Positions 47,583 through 56,004 of a stretch of DNA of 64,000 bases are shown in pieces; position 1 is the stretch's first letter; every line of letters begins with the position of its first letter. Source of the DNA: Lysobacterales bacterium. GTDB lineage: Bacteria; Pseudomonadota; Gammaproteobacteria; Xanthomonadales; Xanthomonadaceae. A model generated the notes under the pieces. That model made no database searches. It saw only the letters and a program-made list of their open reading frames with translations, and was not told the origin of the DNA. The stretch covers positions 372,001-436,000 of the forward strand of contig JAEKKX010000003.1 in NCBI GenBank assembly GCA_019510125.1, read 5' to 3'. The translations under genes and the position numbers were made by a program.

Positions 47583-48397
47583 GCCGGGTCCGCGGCGCCG
47601 AAGTGGTCGAGCACCAGGACGTCGCCGCGTCCGGGCCGGATGCCGCTGCGCAGGGCGCGGTGGACGTAGTCCGAGGCGCCGCTGCAGGCGGTTTCGAGAT
47701 CGTCGCCCAGCGCCAGCCGCGCGGCGATCGCCGCGGCGAGCGTGCAGCCGGTGCCGTGGGCGTTGAGCGACAGACGCGGGTGCGCGATCTCGCGATGCAG
47801 CCTGCCGCCGCTGTCGCGCCGCTGCGCGAACAGGTCGGTCACGGTGTCGCCGTGGTCCAGGTGCCCGCCCTTGAGCAGCACCGCGCCGGCGCCGAGATCG
47901 AGCAGGTCGTCGCAGGCGCTGCGCATCGCATCCAGATCCGGGATCGTGCGGCCGAGCAGCAGTTCGGCCTCGTGCAGGTTCGGGGTGATCACCGAGGCCA
48001 TCGGCAGCAGGCGTTCGCGCAGCACTTCGATCGCGCTGTTGGCGAGCAGTTGCGCGCCCGAGGTGGCGACCATCACCGGATCGACCACGATGTGGTGCGG
48101 GTCGTGCTGGTCGAAGGCCTTGACCACCGCCTGCACGGTGTCGGCGTTGCCGAGCATGCCGGTCTTGACCGCACCGATCCTGAAATCGTCGAAACAGGCC
48201 GCGATCTGCGCGCGCAGGAACGGCAGCGGTGGCGATTCCACCGCGACGACCCCGCGCGTGTGCTGCGCGGTGAGCGCGGCGATCGCGCTCAGACCGTGGA
48301 CCCGGTGCGCGGCGAAGGTCTTGAGGTCGGCCTGAATGCCGGCGCCGCCGCCGGAATCCGAGCCGGCGATGGTGAGGGCGGAAACGGGACGGGTCAC
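47579..48397 (-). CDS. thiD: Hydroxymethylpyrimidine/phosphomethylpyrimidine kinase ThiD
   Basis: 272-residue ribokinase-fold enzyme phosphorylating HMP and HMP-P for thiamine synthesis. LTIAGSDSGGGAGIQADLKT, VDPVMVATSGAQLL, and the ATP/anion-hole motif NAHGTGCTLAAAIAA are present. It starts at a GTG (48397) overlapping the sulP stop and ends overlapping the hydrolase start. No other thiamine gene is near and no TPP riboswitch was recognised upstream. Confidence 0.95.
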   Translation of the reverse strand: MTRPVSALTIAGSDSGGGAGIQADLKTFAAHRVHGLSAIAALTAQHTRGVVAVESPPLPFLRAQIAACFDDFRIGAVKTGMLGNADTVQAVVKAFDQHDPHHIVVDPVMVATSGAQLLANSAIEVLRERLLPMASVITPNLHEAELLLGRTIPDLDAMRSACDDLLDLGAGAVLLKGGHLDHGDTVTDLFAQRRDSGGRLHREIAHPRLSLNAHGTGCTLAAAIAARLALGDDLETACSGASDYVHRALRSGIRPGRGDVLVLDHFGAADPA

Positions 48398-50097
48398 GAG
48401 GGGGCATCCTCCGTTGCGGTGCCGGCCAGCAGCGCCTGGGCCAGGCTCAGGGCGGCATCGTAACCGGGAACGATGTGCAACATGCCGTGTCGCGGGTGCA
48501 GGCGCATCTGCGCGAACACCCGCCGCGGCTGCGCCTGCAGCCCCGAGACGATCAGCACGATGCCGCGCCGCTGGCAGCGCTCCAGCAGCGCCTCCAGGGC
48601 GTGCATGCCGCTGGCGTCGATCACCGGCACCAGGCGCATGCGCAGGATGAACACCCTGGGCGGCGTCCGGAACTGGTCGAGCAGGTCGTCCAGCCGGTTG
48701 GCCGCGCCGAAGAACAGCGGCCCGCTGATCTGGAACGCCTCCACCCCCGCCGGCAGGCGCTCGCGCTGGGTCGGGTCGGCGCCCCGGTCCTCGTCCGCAT
48801 CCTCGTCGCCATCCGCGCTGCCCTGGATCTCCACCGCCTCGGCCATCCGGAACATGAAGACGAACGCGGCCATCACCACGCCGACCTCGATCGCCACGGT
48901 CAGGTCGAAGAACACCGTCAGCAGGAACGTCGACAGCAGCACCAGGCGATCGCCCTTCGGCGCCGAGAGGGTGTGGCGGAAGGCTTCGACCTCGCTGATG
49001 TTCCAGGCCACGATCAGCAGGATCGCCGCCAGCCCGGCCAGCGGCACGTAGCCCATCAGCGGCGCCAGCAGCAGCATGAACAGCAGCAGGAACGCCGCGT
49101 GCAGCATTCCGGCGAACGGGGTGCGGCCGCCGGCGCGGATGTTGGTGGCGGTGCGCGCGATCGCGCCGGTGGCGGGCAGGCCGCCGAACAGCGCGGACGC
49201 CGAATTCGCCACGCCCTGCGCGACCAGCTCCATGTTCGAGCGGTGGCGGCCGCCGGTCATGCCGTCGGCGACCACCGCCGACAGCAGCGACTCGACGCCG
49301 GCGAGGAAGGCGATGGTGAACGCGCTGGGCAGCAGTTCGCGGGTGCGCTCGAACGGGATGTGCGGGAAGTCGAAGCTCGGCAGCGCCGAGGGCAGGCCGC
49401 CGAACTTGCTGCCGATGGTCTCCACCGGCAGCGCGGCGCCGGCCGCCGCCAGCGTGCACAGCAGCAGCGCGATCAGGAACCCGGGCCACGCCGGGCGCCA
49501 GCGGCGCAGGCCGAGGATCGCGACCAGGCCGAGCACGGTCAGCGCGATCGCCGCCGGCTGCGCGCTGCCCAGATGCTCGGCATAGGCCTGCCAGCGCGGC
49601 AGGAAATCGGCCGGCACCTGGCCCATGCGCAGGCCGAGCGCGTCCTTCACCTGGCTGGAGAAGATGCTGACCGCGATGCCGGCGGTGAAGCCGGTGACCA
49701 CCGGCTGCGGCATGTATTTCATCAGCGTGCCGAGCCGCAGCAGGCCGGCGGCGATCAGCATCAGCCCCGCCAGCAGCGTGCACAGGATCAGCCCGCCGTA
49801 GCCTTCCTTCTGGATGATCGCGAACACCACCGGGATGAAGGCCGCGGTCGGCCCGCCGATCTGCACCTTCGAGCCGCCGAGGAGGGAAATCAGGAAGCCG
49901 GCGATGATCGCCGTGTGCAGGCCCTTCTCCGGCGTGGTGCCGCTGGCGATCGCCAGCGCCATCGCCAGCGGCAGGGCGACGATCGCGACCGTCAGCCCGG
50001 CGACCGCATCGGCGCGCAGGTCGGCCAGCCGGTAGCCGTCGCGCAGCACCGTCAGCGTCTTCGGCGTGAAGCCGCGACGCCAGCTCGCGGCGCTCAC
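48394..50097 (-). CDS. SulP-family anion permease with STAS domain
   Basis: 567 residues from a GTG at 50097 overlapping the HTH gene stop. The SulP core has 10-14 membrane segments (LRADAVAGLTVAIVALPLAM, GGPTAAFIPVVFAIIQ, TNIRAGGRTPFAGMLHA) and a C-terminal cytoplasmic STAS domain (VFILRMRLVPVIDASGMHAL). The family carries sulfate, bicarbonate or dicarboxylates; the substrate cannot be read from the sequence. An acidic insert (DGDEDADEDRGADP) precedes the STAS domain. Confidence 0.93.
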   Translation of the reverse strand: MSAASWRRGFTPKTLTVLRDGYRLADLRADAVAGLTVAIVALPLAMALAIASGTTPEKGLHTAIIAGFLISLLGGSKVQIGGPTAAFIPVVFAIIQKEGYGGLILCTLLAGLMLIAAGLLRLGTLMKYMPQPVVTGFTAGIAVSIFSSQVKDALGLRMGQVPADFLPRWQAYAEHLGSAQPAAIALTVLGLVAILGLRRWRPAWPGFLIALLLCTLAAAGAALPVETIGSKFGGLPSALPSFDFPHIPFERTRELLPSAFTIAFLAGVESLLSAVVADGMTGGRHRSNMELVAQGVANSASALFGGLPATGAIARTATNIRAGGRTPFAGMLHAAFLLLFMLLLAPLMGYVPLAGLAAILLIVAWNISEVEAFRHTLSAPKGDRLVLLSTFLLTVFFDLTVAIEVGVVMAAFVFMFRMAEAVEIQGSADGDEDADEDRGADPTQRERLPAGVEAFQISGPLFFGAANRLDDLLDQFRTPPRVFILRMRLVPVIDASGMHALEALLERCQRRGIVLIVSGLQAQPRRVFAQMRLHPRHGMLHIVPGYDAALSLAQALLAGTATEDAPS

Positions 50098-50348
50098 GCC
50101 CCGGACTCCTTCAGGCGCACGCCCCGACCCTGGCCCTGTCCGGGCTGGCCGTTGCCGATCAGCTCGACGCCGGCGGCGTCCAGCGCTTCGACGATCTTGG
50201 TGAGGGTGCCGACCATGCCGCGCACGTGGCCGGGACTGGCCTCCATGCGCTGGATGGTCGGCAGCGAAACGCCCGAGAGTTCGGCCAGCCGGCGCTGGTC
50301 GATCCCGAGCAGGGCGCGCGCGGCGCGCATCTGGGCGGCAGTGATCAT
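50094..50348 (-). CDS. Small XRE-type HTH protein upstream of sulP
   Basis: 84 residues with an HTH: MRAARALLGIDQRRLAELSG and VSLPTIQRMEASPG. Small proteins of this kind often sit directly upstream of SulP genes in proteobacteria. Its stop overlaps the sulP GTG (GTGA), so it leads the operon and may regulate it. Confidence 0.85.
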   Translation of the reverse strand: MITAAQMRAARALLGIDQRRLAELSGVSLPTIQRMEASPGHVRGMVGTLTKIVEALDAAGVELIGNGQPGQGQGRGVRLKESGA

Positions 50349-50431
50349 GCGGACTCCTTCGGAGGACCGCAGTATCCATGTCCCAGATCGCGCCGATCAA
50401 GTATCAGATGGTCTAAATGATGTATTGAACA

Positions 50432-50992
50432 TCAATCGACCCGTCCCTCCCAAAGCGCAATGTCCGCCGGGATCAGCGAGTACACGATGGCCTCGGCCGG
50501 GCCATCGGGTGTCGCCAGGCCATTGCGGGCGATGCCTTCGCAGACCGCGCCGAGCTTCATCGCCACGTGCTGGCTGGCGTGGTTGTCCGGCGCCACCTGG
50601 ATCGCGATCCGCTGCAGGCCCAGCGTCTGGAATCCATGGCGTGCGGCCTGGCGCGCGGCGGCGACGGCCACTCCGCGGCCGCGGGCGGTCTCAGCGACCC
50701 AGTAACCGAGGTTCGCGGCGCGATTCGCGCGGATCCGCTGATTGAGGCCGACGCTGCCCAGCAGCGCGCCCGACGCGTCGTCGAACACGCCGAAGTGATG
50801 CTCGTCGTCGGCCTCCTGCATGCGCATGCAGTGCGCGATCCACGCCTGCGCGCGCGCGAGGTCGTAGTCCGGCGTCGCCCACGGCAGCCAGCGCGACAGG
50901 GTGGACAGCGAATCGGCGACCGCGGCGAACAGCGCGGGCGCATCGTCGCTGCGCCAGTGGCGAATGCGTGGATGCAAGGCGATGTCGGTCAT
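50432..50992 (-). CDS. GNAT acetyltransferase (RimJ/RimL type)
   Basis: 186 residues from the ATG at 50992 (MTDIALHPRIRHWRSDDAPA). The pattern of GNAT N-acetyltransferases of the RimJ/RimL group is seen: LGSVGLNQRI, the acetyl-CoA loop ETARGRGVAVAAARQAARHG, and LQRIAIQVAPDNHASQHVAMKLG. These acetylate protein N-termini or small amines. It is 83 bases upstream of the sulP-operon HTH gene on the same strand, separated by an AT-richer stretch that could hold that operon's promoter. Confidence 0.88.
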   Translation of the reverse strand: MTDIALHPRIRHWRSDDAPALFAAVADSLSTLSRWLPWATPDYDLARAQAWIAHCMRMQEADDEHHFGVFDDASGALLGSVGLNQRIRANRAANLGYWVAETARGRGVAVAAARQAARHGFQTLGLQRIAIQVAPDNHASQHVAMKLGAVCEGIARNGLATPDGPAEAIVYSLIPADIALWEGRVD

Positions 50993-51249
50993 GCGGGATC
51001 CGGTGGGGGTGTCGCGCGATGGTAGCGCCCGCACGCGACGCCGTCGCGGATCGCGGGAACATGCGGCGATGAGCGCAGGGAAGAAGACGGGCGACCGCGC
51101 ATCGCGACCCCGCTTCGCAGCCGCAGGCGACGGCCACCCCCGCTGGCCCGCGCCGCGATCCGGCGAAGCCGCCGCCGGCGGCGATCAGGGACCGGCTCGA
51201 CGCGACCTTCTGCAGCGCAACGGGACGCGGATGCCCGTGCGCGCTTCGC

Positions 51250-51609
51250 TCATCTGGCGATCGACCGCATCAGTGCGGCCAGTTGCTCGCGCACGCGCCG
51301 GGGCATGCGGCGCAGGCAGCGCAGGCATTCGAGTTCGAGATCGTTCTCCGCATGCGCATCCGGATCGGTCGCCGCGGCCGTGGTCATGGCCTCGCTCCGC
51401 GGTGCGCCCAGGCCGAGCGCCAGCCATTCCACCTGGGTTCCGGTGCTGCGCGCGATCTCGATGAGGTGGCGCGTGCTCGGCGCGTTGCCGGCGGGATGTT
51501 CCCATCGCGTGACCGTGCCGCGGCCCACGCCCACGCGCGAGGCGAGTTCGCTCTGGCTCATGCCGCAGAGGCTGCGTGCGCGTCGAATCCGGTCGCTCAG
51601 CGTCGGCAT
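51250..51609 (-). CDS. XRE-family transcriptional regulator
   Basis: 119 residues. N-terminal HTH_XRE: LSDRIRRARSLCGMSQSELA, SRVGVGRGTVTRWEHPAGNA, STRHLIEIARSTGTQVEWLA. The C-terminal tail contains ELECLRCLRRMPRRVREQL. cI/Cro-like regulators of this size occur both in phages and as chromosomal regulators; nothing phage-like is nearby. It is divergent from a secreted protein gene. Confidence 0.85.
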   Translation of the reverse strand: MPTLSDRIRRARSLCGMSQSELASRVGVGRGTVTRWEHPAGNAPSTRHLIEIARSTGTQVEWLALGLGAPRSEAMTTAAATDPDAHAENDLELECLRCLRRMPRRVREQLAALMRSIAR

Positions 51610-51917
51610 CGGTTGCTCCTTGCGTCATGCAATGCGCCTCCGTCGCCAAACTTGTATCAAATCGCCCGCCTGCGCAAGCGCGAAGACAGTCGGACCTCAT
51701 CGTCGATCCGTGTTCTCGATCATGCGCTTCCTCGTCGTGCGACGGAGCGCCACATGCGGCGATTCCGGCATCGACGCATCCTATCGTGCGCGGCGACGCA
51801 TCCCGCGGGCCCGCCGCGCCGTGCGCGCATGTGCGCTGCTTGCGACATTGCCGTCGCGATGCGGTTTTTCCAGATTCGCCGTGCATCGCCTTCGATGCGA
51901 CGAAAAGGAGCTTCGCC
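51610..51917. other. 308-base divergent intergenic region
   Basis: Between the XRE gene and the secreted-protein gene. It has a short inverted repeat TTGC-N5-GCAA (51620-51632), 11 bases before the XRE start, and TTGTATCAA (51652-51660), which are possible operators. No convincing small gene or RNA was found. Confidence 0.4.
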
Positions 51918-52946
51918 ATGCGTTCGATCGTCCGGAAGTCGCTTCTCCTTGCCGCCGCGTGCATCGCGCCGGTGGCCGTGGCCGGTGTCTCGTGGTGGTC
52001 GGCGACGATCACCAGCGACGGACGCGCGCCGGAGTCGATGCGCGCCGAACTCGCCTCGGACATCGTCGGCACCTGGTCCGGCGCCGCCGCCGCGCGCCAC
52101 GGCGTGTCGCCGCAGGCCTGGGCCGCGCGGATGGCGCCGACCCTGCGCCAAGTCGACATGGCCAATCTCGAGCGCGCCGCCGGCGAGCCCACCTTCGACG
52201 GCATGCAGGCCGCGCTGCTCGGCGCGTCCGCAGTGAGGCGCGCGGGTGCGCCGACCAAGCTGGGCGCGGCCGGCGCGGACCTGGTGTACACGCCGCTCAC
52301 GCCGTGCCGGATCGCCGACACCCGCGTCGCCGGCGGGCCGATCGCGGCCACCGGTTCGCGCAGCTTCATCGCCTACAGCGCGTCGGGCTTCGCGTCGCAG
52401 GGCGGCGATCCCAGCAACTGCGGCATCCCGCAGAACGCGTCCGCGCTGCAGGTCAAACTGACCGCCTCGCGGCCCGCGCTCGACGGCTATTTCACGGCGT
52501 ATGCCTCCGACGTGGCGCGGCCGCTGGTGTCCTCGCTGAACTACCTCGCCGGCAAGGACACGTCCAACGGCGAGATCGTCTCGCTCTGCCGTCCGGGCTG
52601 CGCCACCCAGTTCACGCTCTACACCTTCGCGCAGAGCGACGCGGTGATCGACGTCGTGGGCTACTACATGGAGCCGGTGGCCACCGCGCTGGACTGCACG
52701 GTGGCGCAGCAGACCGGCACCCTCGACCTCCTGGGCGGCGTGCAGATGCGCTCGGTGAGCTGCCCGGCCGGCTATGCCGCCGCGAGCGGCGGTTGCGGCG
52801 GGCCGCTGGGCATCGGCATCAGCAATTCGCAGCCGCTGGTCACCTCCGGGCAGCCCACCGGCTGGCGCTGCGACCTCGTCGGTTCGCTGCTGTCGGCGCT
52901 CAGCTACCAGGTCAGCGCGACCTGCTGCCGCACCGCGGGACGCTGA
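51918..52946 (+). CDS. Secreted protein of unknown function (TPCRIADTR-type domain)
   Basis: 342 residues. AAGGAG lies seven bases before the ATG at 51918. Signal peptide (SLLLAAACIAPVAVAG). The middle part has TPLTPCRIADTRVAGGPI, CGIPQNASALQVKLTASRP and AVIDVVGYYME, a beta-rich pattern that recurs in secreted proteins of Xanthomonadaceae, Acidobacteria and actinobacteria, but I know no function for it. Cys-rich C-terminus (SCPAGYAAASGGCGG, TCCRTAGR). Followed by a strong bidirectional terminator. Confidence 0.75.
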   Translation: MRSIVRKSLLLAAACIAPVAVAGVSWWSATITSDGRAPESMRAELASDIVGTWSGAAAARHGVSPQAWAARMAPTLRQVDMANLERAAGEPTFDGMQAALLGASAVRRAGAPTKLGAAGADLVYTPLTPCRIADTRVAGGPIAATGSRSFIAYSASGFASQGGDPSNCGIPQNASALQVKLTASRPALDGYFTAYASDVARPLVSSLNYLAGKDTSNGEIVSLCRPGCATQFTLYTFAQSDAVIDVVGYYMEPVATALDCTVAQQTGTLDLLGGVQMRSVSCPAGYAAASGGCGGPLGIGISNSQPLVTSGQPTGWRCDLVGSLLSALSYQVSATCCRTAGR

Positions 52947-53005
52947 GTCGCCGCCCCGGCCGGCGGGCAAGGGCCGGCCGAAGGCTTCCGCGCAGGGACG
53001 CGCAG

Positions 53006-53037
53006 CGAAAACGCCCGCCGGTCGGCGGGCGTTTTCG
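53006..53037. terminator. Bidirectional terminator between the secreted-protein gene and phoH
   Basis: CGAAAACGCCCGCCG-GT-CGGCGGGCGTTTTCG, a perfect 15-bp stem with A runs before and T runs after, so it can work in both directions for the two convergent genes. Confidence 0.9.
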
Positions 53038-53055
53038 TGGCCGACGCGGAGGCGG

Positions 53056-54459
53056 TCAGAGCACTTCCGACGCGTAGTCCGCGAGCCGCGAACGCTCGCC
53101 GCGGCGCAGGGTGATGTGCGCGCTGTGCGCCCAGCCCTTGAAGCGGTCGACGGCGTAGGTCAGGCCGGACGTGGTCTCGGTGAGGTAGGGCGTGTCGATC
53201 TGCTCGACGTTGCCCAGGCAGACGATCTTGGTGCCGGGGCCGGCGCGGGTGATCAGCGTCTTCATCTGCTTGGGCGTGAGGTTCTGGGCCTCGTCGAGGA
53301 TCAGCCAGCGACTGAGGAAGGTGCGGCCGCGCATGAAGTTCAGCGAACGGATCTTGATCCGCGAGGCGAGCAGGTCGTTGGTCGCCGCGCGGCCCCAGCT
53401 ACCGCCTTCGGCGTTGTTGGGCATCAGCACCTCGAGATTGTCGGTCAGCGCGCCCATCCACGGCGTCATCTTCTCCTCCTCGGTGCCGGGCAGGAAGCCG
53501 ATGTCCTCGCCCACGCTCACCGTGGCGCGGGTCATGATGATCTCGCGGTAGCGCTGCGCGTCCATCGTCTGCGCCAGCCCCGCCGCCAGCGCGAGCAGGG
53601 TCTTGCCGGTGCCGGCGGTGCCGAGCAGGGTCACGAAGTCGATGTCCGGGTCCATCAGCGCGTTGAGCGCGAAGTTCTGCTCGCGGTTGCGCGCGGCGAT
53701 GCCCCACACCGCGTGCTGGTGGCTGCGGTAGTCGTCGACGATCTGCACGGTGATGCGGTCGCCCTCGACCCGCGCCACGCGCATCTCCGCCTCCTCGTCG
53801 CCGGGCAGGTACAGGAACTGGTTCGGGAACCACTCCTCGTCGCCGTCGCGCGAGAATTCGTAGAACGTGCGGCCCTTCTCGGTCCACGACCGCAGGTCGT
53901 CGCCGTGGCGCTGCCAGAAATCCTCCGGCAGCGCGGAGACGCCGGTGTAGAGCAGGCTGAAGTCGTCCAGCGCACGGTCGTTCTCGTAGTCCTCCGAGGC
54001 GATCCCGGCGATCGAGGCCTTGATCCGCAGGTTGATGTCCTTGGAGACGAACACCACCGGCACCCCGGCCTCGGTCTCCTGCAGCACCAGGATCGCGCCG
54101 AGGATCTGGTTGTCCGGCATCACCGCGCCGAACTTCTTCGCCGAATCGAAGCTGCCGGTCTGGAAGCGCAGCCGGCCGATGCTTTCGGCCGCGCGCAGTT
54201 GCAGCCCCTTCGGCCGGGTCAGCGGGATGCCGGTGACCAGCTTGTCGGTGCCGTGGGCCTCGATCAGCTCGTTGATGAAGCGGCTGACCTGGCGCGCGTT
54301 GCGGCTGGCTTCGGAGGTGCCCTTCTTGGCGTTGTCCAGTTCCTCGATGACCTGCATCGGCAGGAAGACGTCGTGCTCCTCGAACTTGAACAGCGCCGTC
54401 GGGTCGTGCATCAGCACGTTGGTGTCGAGGACGTAGATGCGCTTGCCTTTGGTCATCAT
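53056..54459 (-). CDS. PIN-PhoH family ATPase/ribonuclease
   Basis: 467 residues. N-terminal PIN nuclease domain (IYVLDTNVLMHDPTALFKFE with acidic metal ligands; VFVSKDINLRIKASIAG). C-terminal PhoH ATPase: Walker A LLGTAGTGKTLLALAAGL (about residue 275) and Walker B WLILDEAQNLTPKQMKTLIT. The PhoH2/YlaK-type fusion is an RNA helicase-nuclease in characterised cases. In Xanthomonadaceae it follows bcp and gcvR, as here. Either of two adjacent ATGs (54459, 54456) may be used. Confidence 0.93.
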   Translation of the reverse strand: MMTKGKRIYVLDTNVLMHDPTALFKFEEHDVFLPMQVIEELDNAKKGTSEASRNARQVSRFINELIEAHGTDKLVTGIPLTRPKGLQLRAAESIGRLRFQTGSFDSAKKFGAVMPDNQILGAILVLQETEAGVPVVFVSKDINLRIKASIAGIASEDYENDRALDDFSLLYTGVSALPEDFWQRHGDDLRSWTEKGRTFYEFSRDGDEEWFPNQFLYLPGDEEAEMRVARVEGDRITVQIVDDYRSHQHAVWGIAARNREQNFALNALMDPDIDFVTLLGTAGTGKTLLALAAGLAQTMDAQRYREIIMTRATVSVGEDIGFLPGTEEEKMTPWMGALTDNLEVLMPNNAEGGSWGRAATNDLLASRIKIRSLNFMRGRTFLSRWLILDEAQNLTPKQMKTLITRAGPGTKIVCLGNVEQIDTPYLTETTSGLTYAVDRFKGWAHSAHITLRRGERSRLADYASEVL

Positions 54460-54502
54460 GCGGATGCGGGGCCTCGGTCGGGACTGGGTTGCGGGGAGGG
54501 GG

Positions 54503-54550
54503 GCGAAGTCGGAAGCGAAGTCGGAAGCGAAGTCGGAAGCGAAGTAGCGA
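54503..54550. repeat. 12-base tandem repeat between bcp and phoH
   Basis: gcgaagtcggaa three times exactly, then gcgaagtagcga, just upstream of the phoH start (44 bases). Noncoding. Copy number could change by slippage near a promoter or leader. Confidence 0.88.
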
Positions 54551-54625
54551 GCGCGTGCCGCAGGCGCGACCGAACCGTCGCGACCCGCGGGGCGGGGCGA
54601 CCGGACGGCGTCGCGGAAAGGGGGA

Positions 54626-55123
54626 TCACTGGCCTTGGGCCGCCTTCAGCGCATCGAACACGGCCTGGGCGTGGCCCGGGACCTTCACCCCGCGCCATTC
54701 GGCCGCGAGTTTGCCGCCGGGGGCGATCAGGAACGTGCTGCGGACCACGCCGAGCACCTTCTTGCCGTACATGTTCTTCTCGCCGATCACGCCGAAGGCG
54801 TGGCACAGCGCCTCGTCGCCGTCGCTGACCAGCGGGAAGCGGAAGCCCTGCTTCGCGCAGAAGTTCTGGTGCGACTTGATCGAATCGCGCGACACCCCGA
54901 GCACGTCGGCGCCGAGCTTGCCGAACTTCGGCAGCAGCGCGTTGAAGTCCAGGCCCTCGGTGGTGCAGCCGGGCGTGGAATCCTTCGGGTAGAAGTACAG
55001 CACCAGCCAGCGGTCGGCGTAGTCCGACAGCGTCGCGGTCGAACCGTCCGACAGCGGGAGGGGCAGGGCGAGGGTGGATTTCGGAAGCGTCTTGCCGAGG
55101 ACGGGGAGTTTCGCGTCGGTCAT
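54626..55123 (-). CDS. bcp: Thioredoxin-dependent peroxiredoxin Bcp (PrxQ)
   Basis: 165 residues. Peroxidatic Cys C53 in YPKDSTPGCTTEGLDF. The resolving Cys five residues later, found in E. coli Bcp, is absent (Leu instead). Another Cys, C89 (HQNFCAKQG), lies 36 residues on, the same spacing as C47/C83 in Xylella PrxQ, so this is probably an atypical 2-Cys enzyme of the helix-alpha3 type. Reduces peroxides using thioredoxin. Starts two bases after the gcvR stop. Confidence 0.95.
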   Translation of the reverse strand: MTDAKLPVLGKTLPKSTLALPLPLSDGSTATLSDYADRWLVLYFYPKDSTPGCTTEGLDFNALLPKFGKLGADVLGVSRDSIKSHQNFCAKQGFRFPLVSDGDEALCHAFGVIGEKNMYGKKVLGVVRSTFLIAPGGKLAAEWRGVKVPGHAQAVFDALKAAQGQ

Positions 55124-55125
55124 CG

Positions 55126-55692
55126 TCAGAACTTCATCGGGTCCATGATGGCGTCGAGGTTCAGGTGGTCGCAGAACTCGAGGAAATCGTCGCGCAGCGC
55201 CGCGATGTGCATGTCCGCCGGCACCCCGATCGTGACCTGCGCGGAGAACATGTCCGCGCCGGTCTGCATCGCGCGGTAGCGGGCGCAGTGCAGGCTTTCG
55301 ATGGTGATGCCCTGGCGGTCGAAGAAGTCGGCGAGCTGGTAGAGGATGCCGGGCTTGTCGGCGGCCACCACCTCGACCACGTACGGCAGCAGGTTCGACT
55401 GCATCGGCTTGGGGCCGGTGCGGTACCAGTTGAGCTTGACGCCTTCCTCGCGCTCCAGCCGGGTCAGCATCGCCTCGAGCTTGGCGATCGCGTCCCACGG
55501 GCCGATCGCCAGCGCCGTGACCGAGACGTCGCGGCCGACGGTGGACAGGCGGGCGTCGACGAGATTGCAGCCGCTGTCCGAGATCCGCCGGGTCACCGAC
55601 AGCAGCGGCGACTGCGGATGCGTCGTGTAGGCGTTGATCAGCAGGTAGTTCTCGTTCGGCGCTGGTCGGGCGGCGGTGGAAGGTTCGGTCAA
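55126..55692 (-). CDS. gcvR: Glycine cleavage system regulator GcvR (two ACT domains)
   Basis: 188 residues with two ACT repeats: LLINAYTTHPQSPLLSVTRR and YVVEVVAADKPGILYQLADF. GcvR-type proteins antagonise GcvA in response to glycine in E. coli; here the genes for glycine cleavage are not in the window. The gene order dapA/gcvR-bcp matches E. coli and Xanthomonas. Coupled closely to bcp. Confidence 0.9.
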   Translation of the reverse strand: MTEPSTAARPAPNENYLLINAYTTHPQSPLLSVTRRISDSGCNLVDARLSTVGRDVSVTALAIGPWDAIAKLEAMLTRLEREEGVKLNWYRTGPKPMQSNLLPYVVEVVAADKPGILYQLADFFDRQGITIESLHCARYRAMQTGADMFSAQVTIGVPADMHIAALRDDFLEFCDHLNLDAIMDPMKF

Positions 55693-56004
55693 GGCGGCGT
55701 CCGCGGCGGGAAAGTGTTGCGAATCGGGAATGGCGCGGTCCTGCCAACGCCATGCGCCGGGGACACTGCGCCAGCATACTGGTCCGCGGTTTCATGCCGC
55801 AAGGCGCGCACGCGGGACCGCCGCCGCCGCGACGGCGGCGATGCGCCGGCGACCGCCGCGGCAAGTGGTTGATTCCCATGGCGGCCGCCGGGACGGGCGC
55901 GTGCGGAGGATGGCCTGTTCAGACCTTCCCAAGTAACATCGCCGGGTCGTCGCCGCACCCGGCGCGATCCCCCTCCGGCCTCACACAGTTTCCAGGGCAT
56001 CCGC
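55693..56004. other. 312-base divergent gap between gcvR and dapA
   Basis: GC-rich, with a small hairpin CCGCCGCCGCgacGGCGGCG region and no ORF, RNA or recognised operator. Presumably holds both promoters. Confidence 0.4.

Noticed and set aside
48398-48500. TPP riboswitch for thiD
   Set aside because: thiD starts inside the sulP stop codon with no leader, and no THI-element sequence was seen upstream of the operon.
54503-54550. Iterated origin-type or binding-site array
   Set aside because: The repeats are perfect, in direct contact, only 12 bases and few; a simple satellite explains them and no replication gene is near.
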